From positions 62,001 through 126,000 of the forward strand of contig JAPZRF010000022.1 of the NCBI GenBank assembly GCA_027531145.1: a stretch of DNA of 64,000 bases, in the 5' to 3' direction. A model generated the notes under the pieces. It worked only from the letters and a program-made list of their open reading frames with translations, was not told where the DNA came from and made no database searches. Each line of letters opens with the position of its first letter. The first letter of the stretch is position 1. Positions 29,245 through 36,068 of the stretch are shown here, piece after piece. The translations under genes and the position numbers were made by a program. The stretch is from Brevundimonas sp. (GTDB lineage: Bacteria > Pseudomonadota > Alphaproteobacteria > Caulobacterales > Caulobacteraceae).

Positions 29245-31217
29245 TCGTCGAGGCCGGGGCCTTCGTCCTCATCCTGTCGCTTGTGCTGGCGATGGCCGCG
29301 ACGGGGCTTGCGCTGGCCGGACGGCTGCGCCTCAGCCCCGGGCTGTCGGGCGCGGCGACGGGGGCCATGGTCGGTTCGGCGGGTGCCGCCGCTCTGGCCT
29401 TCGCCGCCCTGATCTACGCCTTCGTGGTGTCCGACTTCTCGGTCAGCAACGTCGCGGCCAACTCCCACACCGACAAGCCGATGCTCTACAAGGTGGCCGC
29501 GGCCTGGGGCAGCCACGAGGGCTCGCTGATGCTGTGGTGCCTGGTCATGGCGGGGTTCGGCGCGGTGCTGGCGCTGGGCCGCGGCCTGCCGTTCCGGCTC
29601 CGCACCTCGGCGACGGCAGCGCAGGGGGCGCTGACCACCCTGTTTCTCGCCTTCGCTGTCCTGACCTCCAACCCTTTCAACCGACTCGATCCCGCGCCGG
29701 TGCAGGGCCAGTCGCTCAATCCGCTGCTGCAGGACCCGGCGCTGGCGGCCCATCCGCCCATGCTCTACCTCGGCTACGTCGGCTTCTCGGTGCCGTTCGC
29801 CCTCGCCGTGGCGGCGCTGGCCGAGGGCCGCGTCGACGCCGCCTGGGGGCGCTGGGTGCGACCCTGGGCGTTGGCCAGCTGGGCCTTCCTGACCGCCGGC
29901 ATCGCGCTGGGCAGCTTCTGGGCCTACTACGAGCTGGGCTGGGGCGGCTGGTGGTTCTGGGACCCGGTCGAGAACGCCTCCTTCATGCCCTGGCTGGCGG
30001 GCGCGGCCTTGCTGCATTCGGCGGTGGTGACCGAGCGACGCGGGGCCCTCAAGGCCTGGACCGTCTTCCTCGCCCTGTCGGCCTTCAGCCTGTCGATCCT
30101 CGGCGCTTTCCTTGTGCGCTCGGGCGTGCTGACCAGCGTGCACGCCTTCGCCGTCGACCCCCAGCGCGGCATGGTCCTGCTCGGCATTCTCGCCGTCGCC
30201 GCCGGGGCCGCCTTCGCCCTCTTCGCCTGGCGGGCCCCGACGCTGAGCGGCGGCGGCGTGTTCGCCCCGGTCAGCCGCGAGGCGACGCTGGTGCTGAACA
30301 ACATCTTCCTCGCCGCGGCCGCGGCGACGGTGCTGCTGGGCACCCTCTATCCGCTGATGCTGGAGGCGGCGACCGGCCAGACCATCTCGGTCGGGCCGCC
30401 CTATTTCGACCTGACCTTCTCGCCGCTGCTGGCGGCGGCGCTGCTGATCCTCCCCGCCGGACCGTTACTGGCGTGGAAGCGCGGCGACCTGCGCGGCGTC
30501 GGCCAGCGGCTGATCTGGGCGGCGTTGGCGGCGCTGGCCGCCGGCCTGCTGACCCTGGCCCTGCACGACCTGGGCAAGGCGCTGGCGGCCTTCGGCGTCG
30601 CCCTCGGCGTCTGGCTGATCGCCGGGGCGCTGAGCGAGGTGGCCGAGCGGGTGCGGCTGTTCCGCGCCCCCTGGCCCGAGGTGCGCCGCCGCACCCTTGG
30701 ATTACCTATGGGGGCCTGGGGCACCACCCTGGCCCACGCCGGTCTGGGCGTCTTCCTGCTCGGTGCCGTGGTCGAGACCAGCTTCAAGATCGAGGCCCAG
30801 GGCGTGGTCTCGCCCGGCGGCGTCGTGCAGGCAGGCCCCTACGCCGTCACGCTCAACAGCGTCGGGGTGGTCGAGGGGCCCAACTATCTGGCGGAGCAGG
30901 GCCGCGTCACCGTGGCCCGTACCGACGGTTCGGCCGCGCGCGACCTGACGCCGGAGCGCCGCTTCTTCCCTACCGGCGGCCAGACCACCACCGAGGTCGG
31001 GCTCGACTTCCGCGGGCTGGACGACGTCTATGTGGTGATCGGCGAGCGCCGGGCCGGGGCTGACGGGCAGCAGGCCTGGAGCCTGCGCGTCCACTACAAT
31101 CCCTGGGCGCGGCTGATCTTCCTCGGCGCGGCGCTGATGACCCTTGGCGGACTGGTCAGCCTCGCCGACCGGCGCCTGCGCACCACCCCGGTCCAGCCGC
31201 GAAAGGCTGCGGCGTGA
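29241..31217 (+). CDS. ccmF: Haem lyase CcmF
   Basis: A 658-residue polytopic membrane protein with about 14 hydrophobic segments. The tryptophan-rich WWD haem-handling domain is visible (GWGGWWFWDPVENASFMPWL), and conserved histidines flank it (KVAAAWGSHEGSLMLW, LAHAGLGVF). It ligates haem from CcmE to apocytochrome c in the periplasm with CcmH and CcmI. GTG 29241 overlaps ccmE by 4 nt; the longer frame upstream is inside ccmE. Confidence 0.95.
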   Translation: MIVEAGAFVLILSLVLAMAATGLALAGRLRLSPGLSGAATGAMVGSAGAAALAFAALIYAFVVSDFSVSNVAANSHTDKPMLYKVAAAWGSHEGSLMLWCLVMAGFGAVLALGRGLPFRLRTSATAAQGALTTLFLAFAVLTSNPFNRLDPAPVQGQSLNPLLQDPALAAHPPMLYLGYVGFSVPFALAVAALAEGRVDAAWGRWVRPWALASWAFLTAGIALGSFWAYYELGWGGWWFWDPVENASFMPWLAGAALLHSAVVTERRGALKAWTVFLALSAFSLSILGAFLVRSGVLTSVHAFAVDPQRGMVLLGILAVAAGAAFALFAWRAPTLSGGGVFAPVSREATLVLNNIFLAAAAATVLLGTLYPLMLEAATGQTISVGPPYFDLTFSPLLAAALLILPAGPLLAWKRGDLRGVGQRLIWAALAALAAGLLTLALHDLGKALAAFGVALGVWLIAGALSEVAERVRLFRAPWPEVRRRTLGLPMGAWGTTLAHAGLGVFLLGAVVETSFKIEAQGVVSPGGVVQAGPYAVTLNSVGVVEGPNYLAEQGRVTVARTDGSAARDLTPERRFFPTGGQTTTEVGLDFRGLDDVYVVIGERRAGADGQQAWSLRVHYNPWARLIFLGAALMTLGGLVSLADRRLRTTPVQPRKAAA

Positions 31218-31720
31218 GACGCCAACTGCTGTTCGCCCTCGTCGCCGGCGTCATGCTGACAGCCCAGGCCGAGCCGCCCGCCGCGCCGGACCGGCCGCTG
31301 GCCAACCCGGCCCAGGAGGCCCGTGCCCGGGTCCTGTTCGAGGACATCCGCTGCGTCGTCTGCCAGCACGAGGCGATCGCCGATTCGCCCGCCGGGGTGG
31401 CCGGCGACATGCGCGCCTGGGTGCGCGAGCAGGTGGCGGCGGGCCGCACCGACCAGCAGATCCGCGACGAATTGGTGCGGCGCTACGGCGACTATGTGTT
31501 GTTCACCCCGCCGTTCCGGGCCGAGACCCTGCTGCTCTGGCTGGTCCCCTTCCTGATCGCCGGCGGCGCGGCCGGCGGGCTGGCGATCTGGGCCCGACGG
31601 CGTCCCCCCCCGGAGGCCGAACCGCTGTCGCCGGAGGAGGCCGCGCGCCTCGCCGAGTTTACCGCCGCCGCAAGGAACCGCCGCGATCCCGCCGCACCTT
31701 CGCCTCACGTCGAACCCTGA
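31214..31720 (+). CDS. ccmH: Cytochrome c maturation thiol reductase CcmH (CcmL type)
   Basis: A 168-residue protein with a signal or anchor helix at the N-terminus. The thiol motif IRCVVCQHEAIADS gives the CxxC pair that reduces apocytochrome cysteines. A C-terminal membrane helix follows (LLLWLVPFLIAGGAAGGLAIW). It overlaps ccmF by 4 nt. The usual ccmG (thioredoxin-like) gene is absent between ccmF and ccmH here. Confidence 0.93.
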   Translation: MRRQLLFALVAGVMLTAQAEPPAAPDRPLANPAQEARARVLFEDIRCVVCQHEAIADSPAGVAGDMRAWVREQVAAGRTDQQIRDELVRRYGDYVLFTPPFRAETLLLWLVPFLIAGGAAGGLAIWARRRPPPEAEPLSPEEAARLAEFTAAARNRRDPAAPSPHVEP

Positions 31721-31746
31721 TTGCAGTCAAGCCTGTCGAACCGGCG

Positions 31747-31774
31747 TTGGCCACAGACGGCGACGCGCTATAAC
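31747..31774 (+). promoter_or_regulatory. Candidate sigma-70-type promoter for the DegP protease gene
   Basis: TTGGCC (31747-31752) and TATAAC (31769-31774) are separated by 16 nt, about 37 nt before the chosen start codon. A GGGCCTCTTCCGGGGCC hairpin-like stretch lies in the would-be leader. It would start transcription separately from the ccm genes. Confidence 0.4.
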
Positions 31775-31810
31775 AAGACTCAACGGGCCTCTTCCGGGGC
31801 CGGGGCAAGC

Positions 31811-33391
31811 ATGGAACGACGGCACGCGATGGTGAAGCGCAAGGAGTTCATTCTGGGGGCCGCGGTGGGGCTGACCTTCGCGGCGGCGGCGACGGCGGGC
31901 GGGGTCATCCAGTGGCCCGGTGCCCAGGCCGAGGCGGTCCAGAGCGGGCGGCTCATTCCCAGCTCCGGCGTCGCCGGTGCCGCCTTCGCGCCGCCCCAGG
32001 GCGCGCCGCGTTCCTTCGCCGACATCTTCGACCAGGTGGCCCCGGCGGTGGTGCAGATCGATGTCCGCACGCGCATCCCGACCCCGCGCGGCGGTGGCAT
32101 GTTCACCATTCCTGGCACCCCCTTCCAGTTCCCCGTGCCGCCCGGTGCCGCGCCCGGCGGCCAGGGTGAAGGCGAGGAGGACGAGGGCATCGTTTCCCAG
32201 GGCTCCGGCTCGGGCTTCTTCATCTCGGCCGACGGCTTCATCGTCACCAACAACCACGTGATCGAGAACGCCCAGGAGATCACCATCCGCCTGTCGGATG
32301 AGCGCGAGCTGACCGCGCGTCTTGTGGGCCGGGACGCCGATACGGATCTGGCCGTCCTCAAGGTCGACGGCGGCCCGTTCCCGTTCGTGCAGTTCGAAGA
32401 GAACGCCACCCCGCGCGTCGGCGACTGGGTGCTGGCGGTCGGCAATCCGTTCGGTCTGGGCGGCACGGCCACGGCCGGCATCGTCTCCAGCACCGGGCGG
32501 AACCTGCCGCTGCAGGAGAGCACCTTCACCGACTTCCTGCAGATCGACGCCGCCATCAACCGCGGCAACTCCGGCGGACCGACCTTCGACATCTATGGCC
32601 GCGTCGTGGGGGTGAACACGGCGATCTTCACGCCCACCGGCGGCTCGGTCGGGGTCGGATTCGCAATCCCGGCCGCGACGGCCCGGGCGATCACCGACCG
32701 CCTGATGCGCGGCCAGCAGATCGAGAGGGGGTATCTCGGGGTCGAGATCGCGAACCTCCTGCCCGATCTGCGGGAGGCGCTCGGATTGCCGGCCGACTTC
32801 CGCGGCGCCTACATCAATGATGTGACGCCGGACACGCCAGCCTCGCGCGCCGGCCTGAGGGCCGGGGACATCGTCACCTCGGTCAATGGCCGACGTCTCG
32901 ATGGCTCGACGGCGGTGACCCGCGCCGTTGCGGCCACCCAGCCGGGCGAGACGCTGGAGCTTGAGATCCTGCGCGAGGGCCGGCCGCAGACCCTGACGGT
33001 CCGCGTCGGTCGTCGACCGGAGAATCTGGGTCGGGAGTTGCAGGACACCCCGCCGGCCGAGGCCCCGGCCGAGGCTCCTGTGACCGGTGAGCTGATCGAG
33101 GGCTTGCGCGTGACGCCGGTCACCGCGGCGCTGCGCCAGCGCTTTGACATTCCGGCGGACGTATCCGGCCTGGTCATCACCGAGGTGACGCCGCGGTCCG
33201 CGGCCGCCCGCGCCAGTCTGCAGCCCGGCCATGTGATCCGCCAAGTCAACCAGCGTCCGGTGGCTTCGCCGGCGGACTTCCGGACGGCGATTGCGGCGGC
33301 GCGCGGTGCCGATCGATCGGTCGCGCTGCTGCTGGTGCGGACGCCGGAAAGGAATGCGCCGGTCGTGCTGGAACTGGCCGAGGCCGAGTAA
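31811..33391 (+). CDS. degP: DegP/HtrA-type periplasmic serine endoprotease
   Basis: A 526-residue protein if started at ATG 31811, which has GGGG about 8 nt upstream; ATG 31829 is also possible. An N-terminal hydrophobic segment (FILGAAVGLTFAAAATAGG) acts as signal or anchor. The trypsin-like triad is in VTNNHVIENA (His), DTDLAVLKV (Asp) and NRGNSGGPTFD (Ser). Two PDZ domains follow (GYLGVEIANLLPDL and IEGLRVTPVTAALRQ). It degrades or refolds damaged envelope proteins. A two-component regulator gene lies 66 nt downstream, consistent with an envelope-stress unit. Confidence 0.93.
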   Translation: MERRHAMVKRKEFILGAAVGLTFAAAATAGGVIQWPGAQAEAVQSGRLIPSSGVAGAAFAPPQGAPRSFADIFDQVAPAVVQIDVRTRIPTPRGGGMFTIPGTPFQFPVPPGAAPGGQGEGEEDEGIVSQGSGSGFFISADGFIVTNNHVIENAQEITIRLSDERELTARLVGRDADTDLAVLKVDGGPFPFVQFEENATPRVGDWVLAVGNPFGLGGTATAGIVSSTGRNLPLQESTFTDFLQIDAAINRGNSGGPTFDIYGRVVGVNTAIFTPTGGSVGVGFAIPAATARAITDRLMRGQQIERGYLGVEIANLLPDLREALGLPADFRGAYINDVTPDTPASRAGLRAGDIVTSVNGRRLDGSTAVTRAVAATQPGETLELEILREGRPQTLTVRVGRRPENLGRELQDTPPAEAPAEAPVTGELIEGLRVTPVTAALRQRFDIPADVSGLVITEVTPRSAAARASLQPGHVIRQVNQRPVASPADFRTAIAAARGADRSVALLLVRTPERNAPVVLELAEAE

Positions 33392-33457
33392 TCCGGGCTG
33401 CCCCCGATCCACCGGGTCGGGCGCGCGCCTGCAGTCGGGGACGAGGGGAGGGACCGC

Positions 33458-34129
33458 ATGCGTATTCTGGTCGTCGAGGACGACGCCGAGGCCGCCGCCG
33501 CCATGGTGCGCGGGCTCAGCGAGGCAGGCTATCAGGTCACCCATGCGGTGGACGGGGCCTATGGCTTGCTGGAGGCGCAGAAGGGCGGCTATGACGTCTA
33601 TGTCGTCGATCGCATGATGCCTCGGCTGGACGGCATCGGCATGGTCGAGACCCTGCGCGGCGGCGGCGACCAGACGCCGGTGCTGTTCCTGTCGGCCCTG
33701 GGCGAGGTCGAGGACCGGATCACGGGCCTGAAGGCCGGGGCGGACGACTATCTGGTCAAGCCCTATGCGTTCGCCGAGCTGATCGCCCGGGTCGAGGCCC
33801 TGGCCCGGCGGCGGGAGACTGGCGGCGTGCAGACGGTGCTCAAGGTCGGCGACCTGGAGATGAACCTGATCGCCCGCACCGTGCATCGAGCCGGCCAGGA
33901 GATCGACCTGCAGCCGCGCGAGTTCCAGCTGCTGGAGTTCCTGATGCGCCACGCCAGCCAGTCGGTGACCCGCACCATGCTGCTGGAGAAGGTGTGGGAG
34001 TACCACTTCGACCCCCAGACCAACGTCATCGACGTCCACATCAGCCGCCTGCGCGCCAAGATCGACAAGGGCTTCGACCGCCCCATGCTGCAGACCGTCC
34101 GCGGCGCGGGATACCGGCTGGAGGCGTGA
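33458..34129 (+). CDS. OmpR-family response regulator
   Basis: A 223-residue regulator with phospho-acceptor Asp51 (YVVDRMMPRLDG), acidic pocket EDD 7-9, FLSAL and YLVKPY. The winged helix has QPREFQLLEFLM and VIDVHISRLRAKID. A GGGGAGGG box precedes the ATG. Its kinase partner is at 34668-36068, but a repeat-bounded DUF559 gene has been placed between the two, which normally would overlap. Confidence 0.93.
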   Translation: MRILVVEDDAEAAAAMVRGLSEAGYQVTHAVDGAYGLLEAQKGGYDVYVVDRMMPRLDGIGMVETLRGGGDQTPVLFLSALGEVEDRITGLKAGADDYLVKPYAFAELIARVEALARRRETGGVQTVLKVGDLEMNLIARTVHRAGQEIDLQPREFQLLEFLMRHASQSVTRTMLLEKVWEYHFDPQTNVIDVHISRLRAKIDKGFDRPMLQTVRGAGYRLEA

Positions 34130-34134
34130 CCGTG

Positions 34135-34248
34135 CCTTCCCTCCCCCGCGGGGGAGGGTGGCCCAAAGGGCCGGGTGGGTCGTAATCCTTCTCTCTCCCC
34201 TTCAGGGGGAGGGTGGCTGAGCCCGAAGGGCGAAGACAGGTGGGGACG
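34135..34248. repeat. Two tandem palindromic elements on the left of the DUF559 gene
   Basis: Element 1 (34135-34182) starts CCTTCCCTCCCCC and folds on CCTCCCCCGCGGGGGAGG, followed by GGCCCAAAGGGCC and GGGTGGGT. Element 2 (about 34191-34248) repeats the theme with CTCCCCTTCAGGGGGAG, GGTGGCTGAGCCC and CAGGTGGGG. Both face the same way. The reverse complement of the same element closes the DUF559 gene at 34611-34667. Confidence 0.8.
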
Positions 34249-34254
34249 GCAGGC

Positions 34255-34671
34255 ATGACGCCGAGAGACAGGGCCCGGGCGATGCGCAAGGCGCTGACGC
34301 CGCCCGAGGCGCGCCTTTGGGTGGCGCTCCGCAGGCTTCGCGCTGAAGGTTGGTTGTTTCGGCGACAGGCGCCCGTCTTCGGCTCCTTCCTCGACTTCGT
34401 CTGCTTCGAGCGACGGCTGGTCGTCGAGAACGATGGTGCCCACCATCAGTTTCCGGACCAGCTCCGCCATGACCAGCGGCGGGACGCCGTGCTGGCCGCC
34501 GCAGAGTTTCTCACCCTGCGGTATCCCAACGCCTCGATCCGGGACAATCTGGCGGGTGTGATGGATGGCATACGCGATGCTCTGTCGAGACGGCCCATGT
34601 GCGGCTTCCTGAGGAAAGGCCCCACCCGGCCGCTGCGCGGCCACCCTCCCCTTGAAGGGGAGGGAAAGTGA
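34255..34671 (+). CDS. DUF559 family protein (Vsr-like PD-(D/E)XK nuclease fold)
   Basis: A 138-residue protein. ATG 34255 opens the family pattern TPPEARLWVALRRLRAEGW. The nuclease-fold acids are visible as Asp47 in GSFLDFVCF and Glu58/Asp60 in LVVENDGAHH, followed by RRDAVLAAAEFLTLRYPN. DUF559 proteins resemble very-short-patch repair endonucleases, with no proven general role. The last about 18 residues are encoded by the right-hand palindrome, so the reading frame ends inside the repeat. The gene interrupts a two-component operon and overlaps the kinase GTG by 4 nt, so it looks inserted along with the repeats. Confidence 0.85.
   Translation: MTPRDRARAMRKALTPPEARLWVALRRLRAEGWLFRRQAPVFGSFLDFVCFERRLVVENDGAHHQFPDQLRHDQRRDAVLAAAEFLTLRYPNASIRDNLAGVMDGIRDALSRRPMCGFLRKGPTRPLRGHPPLEGEGK
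34611..34667. repeat. Palindromic element on the right of the DUF559 gene, inverted
   Basis: This stretch contains CCACCCGGCCGCTGCGCGGCC and then CCCTCCCCTTGAAGGGGAGGG. Its reverse complement aligns with the left elements at 34135-34248 block by block: the palindrome, the GGTGGCC...GGCC inner palindrome and GGGTGGG. The inverted orientation relative to the left copies brackets the DUF559 gene. Confidence 0.8.
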
Positions 34672-36068
34672 CCCTGCCCTCCATCTTCCGGCGCACGCCG
34701 TTCCGGGTGACGCTGCTGTTCGTGGCGCTGTTCGCGGCGGCGGCCAGCGCCGTGCTGGGCTGGGTGTATCTGACCTCGGCGAGCGAGGCGCGGGCGCGGG
34801 CCGAAGCGGATGTGCGCGCCGAGGTCGAGGTGTTGACCGCCATCTACCGCGAGCGCGGCGTCGAGGCGCTGAATGCCGCCCTGGTTGACCGCACGGCGCG
34901 GGGCGGGCCGAACCTGTATCTGCTGATGGCGAGCGACGGCGCGACCATCACAGGCAACATCAGCACCTCGCCCATCGATGACTTCACCGGCGACGAGCGC
35001 GTGGAGTCCTTCCGCCTCACCTCCACGGATGAAGACGGACGGGTGGTGCGGCCGCAGTCGCTCGGAGTCCAGGTTCGGCTCGCCGGCGGCCAGATGCTGT
35101 TCGTCGGTCAGGATATCGGCGACATCGAGCGCTACCTTGATCGCCTGACCCAGGCGCTGTGGACCGCCATGTTGGTGGTCGTGCTGCTGGGCATCGGCGG
35201 CGGCCTGTTGATCAGCCGTAACCTCGAGCGCTCCATGGCGCGGCTGAACCGGGTGGTGGCGGCGGTCGAAGGCGGCGACCTGACCGCCCGTGCCCAGGTG
35301 CGCGGGGCCGGGGACGAGATCGACGAGCTGGGGCAGGGGCTGAACCATATGCTTGACCGGCTGCAGGCGTCGATGGCTTCGATCCGCCACGCCGGCGACG
35401 CCATCGCCCACGACCTGCGCTCGCCCCTGACCCGGATGCGGGCGAAGCTGGAGGTGGCGCTGATCGATGTGGAGAGCGGCCGGCTGGACGGGGCCGACGC
35501 CCTGCAGACAGCGCTGGCCGAGGCCGATCACCTGCTCAAGACCTTCAACACCGTCTTGGCTATCGCCCGGCTGCAGGCGGTGTCGGAGCCGCCGGATCCG
35601 GAGACCTTCGACGCCGCCGACCTTGCGTCCGACATGGCCGAGCTCTACGAGCCGGCGGCCGAGGACAAGGGGCTGGAGTTCTCCGCCGAGATCGAGCCCG
35701 GCCTGCCGCTGCGGGCCAACCGGCCGTTCCTGGCCCAGGCGCTGGCCAATCTGATCGACAATGCCATCAAGTACACGCCCCCGGGCGGGGCGGTGATGCT
35801 GCGCGCCCGGCACCGGTCTTCCGGCGAAGTCGAGTTCTCGGTCACCGACACCGGCCCCGGCGTGCCGGACGAGGACCGGGCGCGGGTGCTGGAGCGTTTC
35901 GTCCGCCTCGACAACAGCCGCAGCGAGGCGGGGGCGGGCCTCGGCCTGTCGCTGGTCACCGCCGTCGCGGCCGCGCACGGCGGCCGGGTCCAGCTGGACG
36001 AGGGCCCGGGCTCCTGTGACGGCTCCGGGCCGGGCTTGCGGGTCGCTCTCGTGCTGCCCCCGGCATGA
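34668..36068 (+). CDS. Membrane sensor histidine kinase (HAMP, HisKA)
   Basis: A 466-residue kinase starting at GTG 34668. Two membrane helices (about 13-35, VTLLFVALFAAAASAVLGWVY, and about 160-182, AMLVVVLLGIGGGLLIS) flank a periplasmic sensor domain. HAMP follows (NRVVAAVEGGDLTARAQV). The H-box is AIAHDLRSPLTRMRAKLEVA, the N-box ALANLIDNAIKYTP, and G-boxes VTDTGPGVP and GAGLGLSLV. It should phosphorylate the regulator at 33458-34129. The stop overlaps glnE by 4 nt (ATGA). Confidence 0.93.
   Translation: MTLPSIFRRTPFRVTLLFVALFAAAASAVLGWVYLTSASEARARAEADVRAEVEVLTAIYRERGVEALNAALVDRTARGGPNLYLLMASDGATITGNISTSPIDDFTGDERVESFRLTSTDEDGRVVRPQSLGVQVRLAGGQMLFVGQDIGDIERYLDRLTQALWTAMLVVVLLGIGGGLLISRNLERSMARLNRVVAAVEGGDLTARAQVRGAGDEIDELGQGLNHMLDRLQASMASIRHAGDAIAHDLRSPLTRMRAKLEVALIDVESGRLDGADALQTALAEADHLLKTFNTVLAIARLQAVSEPPDPETFDAADLASDMAELYEPAAEDKGLEFSAEIEPGLPLRANRPFLAQALANLIDNAIKYTPPGGAVMLRARHRSSGEVEFSVTDTGPGVPDEDRARVLERFVRLDNSRSEAGAGLGLSLVTAVAAAHGGRVQLDEGPGSCDGSGPGLRVALVLPPA

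Noticed and set aside
31727-34039. Minus-strand frame of about 770 codons opposite degP and a response regulator
   Set aside because: A shadow of two clear plus-strand genes, with low-complexity Arg/Gly/Gln/His composition and no start signal.
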